NCBI GenBank assembly: GCA_028277395.1
Contig: JANQGJ010000054.1
Coordinates: forward strand, 1 to 64,000
Source of the DNA: Bacteroidales bacterium
GTDB lineage: Bacteria; Bacteroidota; Bacteroidia; Bacteroidales; F082
Direction of reading: 5' to 3'
Length of the DNA stretch: 64,000 nt
Position numbers and translations under genes: made by a program. Each line of letters begins with the position of its first letter. Position 1 is the first letter of the stretch. Positions 18,464-27,009 of the stretch are shown piece by piece. The notes under the pieces are model-generated. The model saw only the letters and a program-made list of their open reading frames with translations. It searched no databases and was not told the DNA's origin.

Positions 18464-19609
18464 ATGATAAAAATTGTAACCGTAATTGGTGCCAGGCCAC
18501 AGATCATAAAAGCAGCTGCATTAAGCAGAGCTATCAAAAACACATTTTCTGATAAAATTAAAGAAATAATAGTTCATACTGGTCAGCATTATGACAAAAA
18601 CATGTCGCAGGTTTTTATTGATGAGCTTAAAATACCTGAACCGGATTATAATTTGAATGTAGGAAGCGGAGGTCATGCAAAACAAACTTCTGATATGATA
18701 ATTGGTATTGAGGAAATACTAAAGGATATAAAACCTGATTTTCTTGTATTATACGGGGATACAAACTCAACTTTGGCAGGAGCAATTGCGGCCTCTAAAA
18801 TTCATATTCCAATTGTTCATATTGAAGCCGGATTAAGATCTTTTAATAAGTCGATGCCTGAAGAAATCAACAGAATAATGTGTGATCATACTTCTACACT
18901 GATGTTCTCTCCGACAAAAACAGGAATAAATAATCTGATATCTGAAGGATTTAACCTGCAAAACAAACCTCCATATTACCCTGATAATCCCGGAATATTT
19001 CATTGTGGGGATATAATGTACGATAATAGTCTGTATTTTAAAACCGTTTCTGACAAACAAAGTAATATATTAAAGGAGTATGGCCTGGAAAAAGGTAATT
19101 TTATTCTCAGCACAATACATCGTGATAATAATACAGATATACCTGAAAGACTTAATTCAATATTTACTGCATTACTTGAGATAGCCAATAAAGAAAATAT
19201 TCCGGTTGCAATACCACTTCATCCACGAACCGGCAAATTACTCAGGATAAATCTGGAAAATAGTCTTTATAATGCTATCATTGAGAATAAAAATATATTG
19301 ATATTACCACCTGTTTCATTTTTGGATATAATTGCTCTTGAAAGCAATTGCAGGTTAGTAATGACAGACTCCGGAGGCGTTCAAAAAGAAGCATATTATT
19401 TTAATAAACCATGTATAATATTTCGCTCGGAAACCGAATGGGTTGAAATTGTAAATGAAGGTGCAGCGATAATTGCAAATGCTGATAAAGATTGCATAGT
19501 CAATTCATATTTTAAACTAAGCAAAAATTTGAATATTAAGTTTCCACAGTTATTTGGAGATGGAAAAGCGGCAGAGTTTATTTGCAATAAGTTGCTTGGA
19601 CTAAACTAA
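18464..19609 (+). CDS. wecB: UDP-N-acetylglucosamine 2-epimerase (non-hydrolysing)
   Basis: A 381-residue epimerase that converts UDP-GlcNAc to UDP-ManNAc for surface polysaccharide synthesis. Visible motifs are VIGARPQIIKAAAL at the N-terminus, HTGQHYDKNMSQVF, HIEAGLRSF with the catalytic Glu, PEEINRIMCDH, and the C-terminal DSGGVQKEAYYF. The ATG at 18464 is chosen over a TTG 9 bases upstream because it begins directly with the beta-strand. No other polysaccharide genes adjoin it. Confidence 0.93.
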   Translation: MIKIVTVIGARPQIIKAAALSRAIKNTFSDKIKEIIVHTGQHYDKNMSQVFIDELKIPEPDYNLNVGSGGHAKQTSDMIIGIEEILKDIKPDFLVLYGDTNSTLAGAIAASKIHIPIVHIEAGLRSFNKSMPEEINRIMCDHTSTLMFSPTKTGINNLISEGFNLQNKPPYYPDNPGIFHCGDIMYDNSLYFKTVSDKQSNILKEYGLEKGNFILSTIHRDNNTDIPERLNSIFTALLEIANKENIPVAIPLHPRTGKLLRINLENSLYNAIIENKNILILPPVSFLDIIALESNCRLVMTDSGGVQKEAYYFNKPCIIFRSETEWVEIVNEGAAIIANADKDCIVNSYFKLSKNLNIKFPQLFGDGKAAEFICNKLLGLN

Positions 19610-19700
19610 AACACAAATTACGGTAAGACCTGATCCTCTGTTAATTACAAACATCAAACGTTCTTAAAGGAACAAACATAAATTTTATTTTAAAGTAATA

Positions 19701-19730
19701 TTGTATCTAACAAATATATTTGTATTTTTG
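19701..19730 (+). promoter_or_regulatory. promoter of the rpsF-rpsR-rplI operon
   Basis: TATTTTTG at 19723-19730, with TTG at 19701-19703 placed 19 bases upstream as a plausible -33 box. The ATG of rpsF is 52 bases further on. Confidence 0.75.
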
Positions 19731-19781
19731 CGCTCCCGTTTTTAGGGGAATAAAAAATATAATAACTAATATTAAATTATT

Positions 19782-20138
19782 ATGAACCAGTACGAAACCG
19801 TTTTCATTTTAACTCCCGTTTTGTCTGAAGATCAGATGAAGGAAGCGGTAAAAAAGTATGAAGAATTTCTCACTTCAAATGGTGCTGAAATAGTACATCG
19901 TGAAGATTGGGGATTACGTAAACTTGTTTACCCAATCCAGAAAAAAACAACCGGATTTTACAATTTGTTTGAATTTAAAAGTGATGGCCAGTTAATAGCC
20001 AAACTTGAGCTTCAACTAAAGCGTGATGAGCGTATTTTGCGCTTCCTTACTGTTAAACTCGACAAACATGCAATTGCATATAACGAGAAAAAACGCAGAA
20101 CTAAAAAAGAAAAGGAAACCAAAGAAAAAGAAGCTTAA
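19782..20138 (+). CDS. rpsF: 30S ribosomal protein S6
   Basis: A 118-residue S6 protein ([16 protein letters not shown] at the N-terminus, [15 protein letters not shown] near residue 45) with a basic Lys/Glu-rich tail typical of longer S6 forms. It binds S18 on the platform of the small subunit. It is the first gene of a compact operon with rpsR (30 bases on) and rplI; the ssb gene that often sits here in other phyla is absent. Confidence 0.97.
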   Translation: MNQYETVFILTPVLSEDQMKEAVKKYEEFLTSNGAEIVHREDWGLRKLVYPIQKKTTGFYNLFEFKSDGQLIAKLELQLKRDERILRFLTVKLDKHAIAYNEKKRRTKKEKETKEKEA

Positions 20139-20168
20139 ACCTATTTCTAATTATTAAATTTAAGAACT

Positions 20169-20438
20169 ATGGCACAACCAAATTCAGACATAAAATATTT
20201 GACACCGATTGCAGTAGATACAAAAAAGAAAAAATACTGCCGTTTCAAAAAAAGTCGCATTAAATATATCGACTATAAAGACCCTGACTTCCTCTTGAAA
20301 TTTGTAAATGAACAAGGTAAATTATTACCTCGCCGAATTACCGGAACTTCAACAAAATATCAAAAGAAAGTTGCACAAGCAGTTAAAAGAGCTCGTCACC
20401 TTGCATTAATGCCATATGTGGCTGATTTATTAAAATAA
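20169..20438 (+). CDS. rpsR: 30S ribosomal protein S18
   Basis: An 89-residue basic protein with the S18 core ([20 protein letters not shown], then [16 protein letters not shown] and [11 protein letters not shown]). It pairs with S6 in the ribosome, consistent with its position directly after rpsF. Confidence 0.97.
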   Translation: MAQPNSDIKYLTPIAVDTKKKKYCRFKKSRIKYIDYKDPDFLLKFVNEQGKLLPRRITGTSTKYQKKVAQAVKRARHLALMPYVADLLK

Positions 20439-20439
20439 C

Positions 20440-20446
20440 AGGAGGG
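20440..20446 (+). promoter_or_regulatory. rplI: strong Shine-Dalgarno sequence of rplI
   Basis: AGGAGGG ends 6 bases before the rplI ATG. Most starts in this window have no such sequence, which makes this one stand out and fixes the start. Confidence 0.8.
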
Positions 20447-20452
20447 AAAAAA

Positions 20453-20902
20453 ATGGAAGTAATTTTAACACAGGATGTAAATGGTGTAGGTTATAAGAAT
20501 GACCTGATCACAGTAAAAGACGGATTTGGAAGAAATTATCTAATCCCTAAAGGATTTGCTACTATTGCAACCGATTCGAAAAAGAAAGCTCTTGCTGAAC
20601 TTAAGAAACAACAAGCTTACAAAGAAGAAAAGATAATTAAGGAAGCTGAATCAATTGCAGAACTTCTTAAAGACCTTGAATTAACTATTGGAGTAAAGGC
20701 CGGTACATCAGGTAAGATCTTTGGTTCAGTTAACTCAATTATGGTTGCAAATGCAATTAAAGAGGCCAAAGACCTTGATATTGATCGTAAGAAAATTCAT
20801 TTTGACGAAGAGCATATTAAGGAAATTGGTAAATACAAAGCTACCATTAAACTTTACAAAGAAGTAAAAGTTGATATTGGACTTGACGTTGTTGGAGAAT
20901 AA
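20453..20902 (+). CDS. rplI: 50S ribosomal protein L9
   Basis: A 149-residue L9 protein. The N-terminal domain has the signature GRNYLIPKGFA, a long helix rich in Lys/Glu/Ala follows, and the C-terminal domain contains GKIFGSV and an HFDEEHIKEIGKY segment. It ends the rpsF operon and is followed by a strong terminator. Confidence 0.97.
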   Translation: MEVILTQDVNGVGYKNDLITVKDGFGRNYLIPKGFATIATDSKKKALAELKKQQAYKEEKIIKEAESIAELLKDLELTIGVKAGTSGKIFGSVNSIMVANAIKEAKDLDIDRKKIHFDEEHIKEIGKYKATIKLYKEVKVDIGLDVVGE

Positions 20903-20933
20903 TTATCTATTCTGAAAATATACTAACTTTGAG

Positions 20934-20966
20934 CCCCTTTCGTGATTAATACGAAAGGGGTTTTTT
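20934..20966 (+). terminator. intrinsic terminator after rplI
   Basis: CCCCTTTCGT (20934-20943) pairs perfectly with ACGAAAGGGG (20951-20960) around a 7-base loop, followed by six T. Confidence 0.95.
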
Positions 20967-20990
20967 GTTATCAAAAATGTGGTGTTTTCG

Positions 20991-21758
20991 ATGCTAAGCA
21001 AATCTAAGATAAAGCTAATAAACCAACTGAAACAAAAGAAGTACAGAAAGCTTCACAATATGTTTATTGTTGAAGGCAGTAAGATTACGTTGGATTTTTT
21101 ATGCAGTGATATAGATGCAGTTGAATTGTTAGCCACTCCTGAATGGTTAAATAAGAACCAGCCAAAACTAACAGGTATACAAACCCATATAATAAACAAA
21201 AAGGATTTAAAAAAAGTTTCGTCATTATCAACACCCCCGGATGTACTCTCCGTTTTTCGTATCCCTGAATGGTACTACAATGATCCCCAACTAAAAACTG
21301 ATAGCTTTTGTATCGCACTTGACGACATTAGCGATCCGGGAAATCTGGGGACTATAATAAGAACTGCCGACTGGTTTGGTATTTCAGAAGTATTTTGTTC
21401 TGATACCACGGTTGATGCATTTAATCCAAAGGTAGTTCAGGCAACAATGGGTTCGCTTGCCCGGGTGAAAGTTTATAGCACCAACTTAAAAGCACTATTG
21501 CAATCATGCCCGGATAATTTACCAATATATGGTGCATTGCTTGACGGACAGCCTGTAAACGAACTTGAAAATCCTAAAAGCGGTATAATTATGATTGGAA
21601 ATGAATCACATGGTATTTCAAAAGATTTAATTCCATTCATTAATAATAAAATCACCATACCTATGCTTAATGAAAACCAGGTAAGCCAACCTGAATCACT
21701 TAATGCATCTATAGCTACTGCCATTATTTGTTATGCTTTAAAAATAAGGCTGCAATAA
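20991..21758 (+). CDS. TrmH/SpoU family RNA 2'-O-methyltransferase
   Basis: About 255 residues. The N-terminus (SKIKLINQLKQKKYRKLHNMFIVEG) is the substrate-binding region of 23S rRNA-type SpoU enzymes. The C-terminal SPOUT domain has LDDISDPGNLGTIIRTADW, IMIGNESHGIS and SLNASIATAI, which form the knotted SAM site. The target is an rRNA or tRNA ribose; which one is not evident. The ATG at 20991 is preferred to the GTG pair at 20979-20982 because it matches the usual N-terminus of the family. The gene starts just after the rplI terminator. Confidence 0.9.
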   Translation: MLSKSKIKLINQLKQKKYRKLHNMFIVEGSKITLDFLCSDIDAVELLATPEWLNKNQPKLTGIQTHIINKKDLKKVSSLSTPPDVLSVFRIPEWYYNDPQLKTDSFCIALDDISDPGNLGTIIRTADWFGISEVFCSDTTVDAFNPKVVQATMGSLARVKVYSTNLKALLQSCPDNLPIYGALLDGQPVNELENPKSGIIMIGNESHGISKDLIPFINNKITIPMLNENQVSQPESLNASIATAIICYALKIRLQ

Positions 21759-21790
21759 ACAAAAGACGTATCAGGATCAACGATTTTACA

Positions 21791-21798
21791 TATTTTTG
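21791..21798 (+). promoter_or_regulatory. -7 promoter element before the small membrane protein gene
   Basis: TATTTTTG followed by CACACAAAA, 25 bases before the ATG at 21823. Confidence 0.72.
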
Positions 21799-21822
21799 CA
21801 CACAAAATAATTATACTATAAA

Positions 21823-22077
21823 ATGTATCTAAAACTACTATTAATATCTGTTGTATTAATTGCACTTGCAATTGCAGCCATAGCAATTAAAATGTTTTTG
21901 AAGAAAGATGGTGAGTTTAAAAAACAATGTTCATCAGTTGACCCGGATACAGGTAAAAAGTTAGGTTGTTCATGCGAAGGATCTCCCGGTGATGGAAGAT
22001 GCAGGAATGATGAAGTAGCTGATCATAATAAACCTCATTCTATTTCCAAAATTAATGAGTTAACTGCTGACTTATAA
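21823..22077 (+). CDS. small Cys-rich membrane-anchored protein
   Basis: An 84-residue protein with one N-terminal transmembrane helix (residues 3-26), a short basic stop-transfer segment KMFLKKDGEFKK, and a polar tail with four cysteines spaced as C-x(12)-C-x-C-x(7)-C (QCSS...GCSC...GRC). I do not assign a family. The cysteine cluster could hold a metal or disulphides. It has its own promoter, and the GT-C-like gene 40 bases downstream is probably co-transcribed. Confidence 0.7.
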   Translation: MYLKLLLISVVLIALAIAAIAIKMFLKKDGEFKKQCSSVDPDTGKKLGCSCEGSPGDGRCRNDEVADHNKPHSISKINELTADL

Positions 22078-22116
22078 TCTAATTGCATAAACTACATCAA
22101 CTATATAAATTAAACC

Positions 22117-23640
22117 TTGAGATACAGTCGGGAAATATTAGAGAATTTTATATTCATTATCCTCTTGTTCCTGCTCTATTTCATTTTGGATTTTCATAAT
22201 ATCCTGCTTTTAAGACCTCAATCAATACATTTTATAAGACAAACTGATAGTCTTGCATTTGTACAAACGTATTATAATGATGGTTTTAAATTTTTTGAAC
22301 CCACTGTTCTTAGTCAACGAAGCACCGACGGAAGAGCTATTGGTGAATTCCCAATATTATATTACATTACTGCTTTGTTATATAATGTATTTGGTCAGCA
22401 TGAACTAATATTAAAACTTCTGAATATTTCAATTCAAACAATTGGATTACTTTATTTATTCAAACTACTTCGCAAAGTATTATCCGATGTGATTTATGCA
22501 TTTACTTTCACTTTTCTGTTTTTATCATCAGCAATACTATTATATTATACGAACAATTTTTTACCGGATGTTGCAGCATTAGGCTTAACATTAGCAGGAT
22601 GGTACTTTTATTATCAATACTTTATATCAAGAAGTAAAGTTAAGCATTTCATTATCAGCATTGTTCTGTTCACTTTTTCATCTTTGTTAAAAGTTACCTA
22701 CGGATTAAATCTTGCAGCAGCTTTTTTATCTCTGCTAATTGAAGTAGCATATCTTAATAGAAGAACAAATATTAAGCAATATACTCCGGTATTAATAATG
22801 TTTATTTCATCCATACTTGTAATTGCAGGTTGGTATGGTTATGTTATAGCCTATAACAGTTCAAGCAATGCTAATGCTTTTTTAACTGTGATCAGACCTA
22901 TCTGGAATATGGATCGATCACAAATAATGTCTGTACTTGGTTTATTAAATGAATATAACTGGTTTACAAACGTTTACTACCAGAGTACACTACACTTTTT
23001 CTTTTTAATTATTATAGTCGGATTATTTTACTATAAAAAAGCCAATAAAACAATTCTGCTGTTCGCGGCAACAACATCATTGGGATGTTTATTCTACGTA
23101 ACATTCTTCTTTTATCAGTTCCATGATCATGATTATTATGTAATTGCAATTTTTCCGGCATTGATATTACTGGTAGCAGGATCATTTTCAGCATTGATCA
23201 ACAAATTTCCCAGGTTTACAGGCAATATTATTGCTAAAGTTGCTGTAATCATTCTAATGATATTAAGCATGAATTATGCAAAAGATAAATTATCAGGCAG
23301 ATACGACAGAGGATATGACTATTTTGCCAATATTGGTAAACAGTTAAACATGTTTGATAATTATCTTGATTCAATAGGAGTGAAAAAAGAGTCCAAAATA
23401 TTAGTAATAGGCGATCCTACTCCTAATGGAAGTTTGTATTTCATGAATAGAAAAGGATGGACTTACAGAGATACAAATGATGCAACTTTGGACAAACTAA
23501 CTCCAGGTATCATTGCTAATGCAAATTATCTTTTGATGACTGATAGTTTATTCATAAACAAAAAGTCAGTTTCCCAATTATGTGGTAATCATGTTGGCAG
23601 TTACAACGGTGCACAGCTATATATTTTAAAACAACGGTAG
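22117..23640 (+). CDS. polytopic membrane glycosyltransferase-like protein (GT-C type)
   Basis: A 507-residue protein with about ten to twelve hydrophobic helices. The first luminal-type loop carries the acidic RQTDSLAF segment and the QRSTDGRAIGEFPILYY stretch expected of GT-C (PMT/ArnT-like) enzymes, which transfer sugars from polyprenyl-phosphate donors on the outer face of the inner membrane. A soluble C-terminal domain of about 120 residues follows the last helix. The start is a TTG at 22117; no in-frame ATG gives a complete first helix. Donor and acceptor are unknown. Confidence 0.72.
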   Translation: MRYSREILENFIFIILLFLLYFILDFHNILLLRPQSIHFIRQTDSLAFVQTYYNDGFKFFEPTVLSQRSTDGRAIGEFPILYYITALLYNVFGQHELILKLLNISIQTIGLLYLFKLLRKVLSDVIYAFTFTFLFLSSAILLYYTNNFLPDVAALGLTLAGWYFYYQYFISRSKVKHFIISIVLFTFSSLLKVTYGLNLAAAFLSLLIEVAYLNRRTNIKQYTPVLIMFISSILVIAGWYGYVIAYNSSSNANAFLTVIRPIWNMDRSQIMSVLGLLNEYNWFTNVYYQSTLHFFFLIIIVGLFYYKKANKTILLFAATTSLGCLFYVTFFFYQFHDHDYYVIAIFPALILLVAGSFSALINKFPRFTGNIIAKVAVIILMILSMNYAKDKLSGRYDRGYDYFANIGKQLNMFDNYLDSIGVKKESKILVIGDPTPNGSLYFMNRKGWTYRDTNDATLDKLTPGIIANANYLLMTDSLFINKKSVSQLCGNHVGSYNGAQLYILKQR

Positions 23641-23892
23641 CTAAACCTGTCTGACAATCCTTAATATTCCGACTTCCCGGTAGTAATATTTATATTATAA
23701 ACCTTGAAGTACAAGAAATTCCGAATGATAAAATTGAAATTAATCCGGAGTTTTGCAAATGATAGTCAAAAAGAATAACTTTGACGACGGTAAAAATAAT
23801 TCTATACTACTATTAAAACTAGTGCGGTTTTTTTAAATTTGTATTTCACTAACGCGTTAATTTATAGTTAATAGAAGAGGAATTGTGAATTT

Positions 23893-24177
23893 ATGATGTC
23901 AAATATAAGATTTATCAAAATAGCGCTTACTCTGATTGTTGCCGGAGTTTGGATAATAGTAATGCAAAATGCAGGAATTTTTCCCAGGATAAAACCACAG
24001 GTTATAGTTGCTGATTCAGCATTAAGGGTAATGGGTGAGGTAGAGGTTAATAATACTGTTTTTATCAAAGGTTCAGTTGATGCAAATATTGAAAGTATTA
24101 ATGGTTACAGTAAATTTTACAAAGACCCCCGAACTGGTGAATATTATGTAATTCCAATTACTGATCCTTATGAGTAA
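23893..24177 (+). CDS. small membrane-anchored hypothetical protein
   Basis: A 94-residue protein with an N-terminal hydrophobic segment (residues 6-24) and a short beta-rich periplasmic tail (VMGEVEVNNTVFIKGSVDANIESI), ending in ITDPYE. I do not recognise a family. Consecutive ATG codons at 23893 and 23896 could both start it; AGAAGAGGAA about 15 bases upstream is a weak purine-rich ribosome site. Codon use is like the neighbours. Confidence 0.6.
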   Translation: MMSNIRFIKIALTLIVAGVWIIVMQNAGIFPRIKPQVIVADSALRVMGEVEVNNTVFIKGSVDANIESINGYSKFYKDPRTGEYYVIPITDPYE

Positions 24178-24266
24178 ACTGCTTGTACACGGGAACATTT
24201 AAGAGAAATTTAGGATCATACTATTAAAATCGTGTATCAATATCTCTAACTCTATTGCAATTTTGT

Positions 24267-26057
24267 ATGTTTAAACAAAAACAAAGTATTTTTCTTACTG
24301 GTGTATGGTTATTATTTTGTTTTGTTTTAGCAGGCCAGAACATAAATAAGGATAAGTACTATTTTAAATTATCTCTGGCCAGAGACAGCCTGGAGAAGGT
24401 TTACATTTATCATGATATTGTAACAGAGTTAAAACAATCTCATCTTGACAGTGCCATTGATTTTAATAAGAAAGCTTTAAAACTGGCCAATCAGATTAAC
24501 TCAGCAGATGCCTGCGGTGCCACAAATGAATTGATGGGAGAGCTATATGGTAAGAAAAATAATATTCAACCCGCAATCAATTACTATTTAATTAGTGCAA
24601 AGATTTACGAAGAACTGGAAAATCTCAGAAAACTTTCCAGTATTTACGGCAATCTCGGTATGCTCTATTATAACAACAATTATGATACTGAACGCACATT
24701 GTATTATTACAGAAAATCATTAGACTACGCAGTACAGTTAAACGATAAGAAACTTATTGCGGAAGCCTATAATCGTATTGGGGGTATTCTTTATAATCAA
24801 CAAAATTACAATGATGCATTGTATTATTTCAATAATGCACTGGATATTTTTGAAACGATATCAGACAGGGAGAACGCTGCAATCACATTAAACAATATTG
24901 GAGATGTTTACCGGCTTAAGGGTGACCTGGAAGAAGCTTTACAGTATTACAAGAGGAGTATTGAAATAAGCAAATCGCTCGATAATACAAACCTAATGGC
25001 TGTTACTTATGTTAACATTGGACAAATATACAGTCACAAAGGAATAAATGATCAGGCATTTGAGTATTATGAAAAAAGCTTGTTAATATATGAAAGAATA
25101 AATGACATTAACGGGTTAACAGCACTTTACAACCTGCTTGCTGATGAATATCTGGAAACAAATGAGATAGAGGGTGCATTTTCTTCTTACCAAAATGCTT
25201 TTAAACTTGCTATTGAAAATAACCAGTGGATTCACATTAAACAATCATCACTCGGACTGAGCAAGATATATGAATTGAATAAGGATCATACGAATTCTTT
25301 AAAATATCTGCATATTTATGCAAGATATAACGATTCGATAATCAAAAAACAAATGTCAGATGAATTGCACAACCTTCAGTCACATTTTCTAAGAAGTATA
25401 AGCGAAAAAGAACTTCAAATAAAAGACGCTGATATTGAACTTCTTGAAAGTGAGCGCAAAATCAATAATTTAAAACAGAACTTCTTAATTTTTGGTGTTA
25501 TAGCTTTGATCATTGTTTCTGTAATTTCAATAATAAGGATGCGAAACAGAGTAAAGAAAGAAAGACTAATAAATCAGAAAGACAGGCAACTACACGAAAC
25601 TCAGAAGGAACTGCTCAAGCTGGAACTTGAGAGTAAAGATAATGACCTGATCAATTTTGCACTACATCTTGTTCAAAAGAATGAGGTACTTAAACAGTTA
25701 AAATCAGACTTAAACAAAATATCCACCGGTGATAACGATGAATTTAACCGTCAGATAAAAGAATTATCAATACATATTCAACAAAGCTTGCAGGTGAATA
25801 AAGAGATTAAAGAATTTCAGGATAAAGTTGATCTTACTTATGATGACTTCTTTAACAAATTAAAACTGAGATTCCCACTGTTAACTAAAAATGAAAAAAG
25901 ACTCTGTGCTTTATTAAGGTTAAATTTAAGTTCAAAGGAAATTTCTTCATTAAATAACACCTCTGTCAGAGCTGTGGAAATGAGTCGTTATAGACTTCGC
26001 AAAAAATGTAATATTGATAGCCAGGAGTCATTAACCGAGTACCTTCAAAATTTGTAA
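24267..26057 (+). CDS. TPR-containing membrane regulator with C-terminal LuxR-like HTH
   Basis: About 596 residues. An N-terminal signal or anchor (to about residue 22) is followed by six or seven tetratricopeptide repeats (for example YNRIGGILYNQQNYNDALYY) up to about residue 370. A transmembrane helix (FLIFGVIALIIVSVISII), a coiled coil, and a C-terminal helix-turn-helix (LLTKNEKRLCALLRLNLSSKEI, then SVRAVEMSRYRLRKK) follow. This architecture is common in Bacteroidota and suggests a periplasmic sensor passing a signal to a cytoplasmic DNA-binding domain; the ligand is unknown. The ATG at 24267 is preferred to a TTG 12 bases upstream. An ECF sigma gene follows. Confidence 0.85.
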   Translation: MFKQKQSIFLTGVWLLFCFVLAGQNINKDKYYFKLSLARDSLEKVYIYHDIVTELKQSHLDSAIDFNKKALKLANQINSADACGATNELMGELYGKKNNIQPAINYYLISAKIYEELENLRKLSSIYGNLGMLYYNNNYDTERTLYYYRKSLDYAVQLNDKKLIAEAYNRIGGILYNQQNYNDALYYFNNALDIFETISDRENAAITLNNIGDVYRLKGDLEEALQYYKRSIEISKSLDNTNLMAVTYVNIGQIYSHKGINDQAFEYYEKSLLIYERINDINGLTALYNLLADEYLETNEIEGAFSSYQNAFKLAIENNQWIHIKQSSLGLSKIYELNKDHTNSLKYLHIYARYNDSIIKKQMSDELHNLQSHFLRSISEKELQIKDADIELLESERKINNLKQNFLIFGVIALIIVSVISIIRMRNRVKKERLINQKDRQLHETQKELLKLELESKDNDLINFALHLVQKNEVLKQLKSDLNKISTGDNDEFNRQIKELSIHIQQSLQVNKEIKEFQDKVDLTYDDFFNKLKLRFPLLTKNEKRLCALLRLNLSSKEISSLNNTSVRAVEMSRYRLRKKCNIDSQESLTEYLQNL

Positions 26058-26121
26058 CAAATCAGATGTAGAAGTAATCCCAACCCTTTAGCTCTGATTA
26101 TCATAATGTTAAATATCACAC

Positions 26122-26177
26122 TGTAGAGGTGGTGTTATTCATATTCATTATAAATAAAGGTTTTGTAGAGGTCGTGT
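26122..26177 (+). promoter_or_regulatory. paired 14-bp direct repeats upstream of the sigma-factor gene
   Basis: TGTAGAGGTGGTGT (26122-26135) and TGTAGAGGTCGTGT (26164-26177) differ at one base and start exactly 42 bases apart, that is four helical turns. They lie upstream of the -7 element at 26214, as expected of a two-site operator or activator site. Confidence 0.5.
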
Positions 26178-26213
26178 AGAAATGTAATTGTCAATAATTC
26201 ACTTTATCAATAG

Positions 26214-26221
26214 TACTTTTG
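26214..26221 (+). promoter_or_regulatory. -7 promoter element of the ECF sigma gene
   Basis: TACTTTTG, 22 bases before the ATG at 26243. An upstream TTG start at 26219 would overlap this element and is therefore unlikely. Confidence 0.65.
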
Positions 26222-26242
26222 TTTACGAAATACACAATTACT

Positions 26243-26833
26243 ATGGTAGAGACATCTAAAAATCAGGAGATCGACAGCTTAATAGAAAGGTGTTTGCAAA
26301 ACGATAGAAGTGCACAGTTTAGTTTTTATGAAAAGTACTCAAAAAAAGTTTATGGTATCTGTCTGAGGTATGCAAAAAATAACACTGATGCAGAAGATAT
26401 ACTTCAGGAAGGTTTTATAAAAGTATTCAAATACCTGGAAGACTATAGCGGCAAAGGACCAATTGAAGGATGGATGCGTAAAATTATGATAACAACCGCA
26501 TTAAACTACTACAAAAAGAAAAACCTGCTAAACAAAGATATAGATCCTGAAAACACAAGAGTAACTCTGCCAAATGATTATGAGATATTATCATCTATGA
26601 CACATAAGGAAATACTTCTTTTAATACGTCAACTCCCCTGTGGATACCAGACTGTTTTCAATCTCAATACCATTGAAGGGTATTCGCATAAAGAGATAAG
26701 TAAAATAATGAATATTTCTGTAAACACTTCCAAGTCACAGTTATCAAGAGCCAAAAACTCTTTGAGAAAGAAAATAGAATCATTTTTTGATCTTGATCCG
26801 ACCGTGATTTCAACAGCAGCCCTTGCCAGTTAA
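26243..26833 (+). CDS. ECF-type RNA polymerase sigma factor
   Basis: A 196-residue sigma-70 family protein with only regions 2 and 4. Region 2 has the YGICLRYAKNNTDAEDILQEGFIKVFKYL core and then the WMRKIMITTALNYYKKK DNA-melting part. Region 4 has LPCGYQTVFNLNTIEGYSHKEI followed by the recognition helix MNISVNTSKSQLSRAKNSL. No anti-sigma gene is adjacent. It is preceded by two direct repeats and follows the TPR/HTH regulator, so a regulatory link is possible but unproven. Confidence 0.9.
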   Translation: MVETSKNQEIDSLIERCLQNDRSAQFSFYEKYSKKVYGICLRYAKNNTDAEDILQEGFIKVFKYLEDYSGKGPIEGWMRKIMITTALNYYKKKNLLNKDIDPENTRVTLPNDYEILSSMTHKEILLLIRQLPCGYQTVFNLNTIEGYSHKEISKIMNISVNTSKSQLSRAKNSLRKKIESFFDLDPTVISTAALAS

Positions 26834-27009
26834 ATCAACTTATTTATTTGTTTTATACATCACGAATAAGTTCTCAATTTCCAGTAAGTTCATAAGTATT
26901 CAATAAAAATACAATTCGTTAGTGATATTAACTATACTGTTTTTCGTATTATTGAAACTTAGTAAAAAACCATAGTATAGAGAAATACTAAATACAAATT
27001 TTTTAATAG

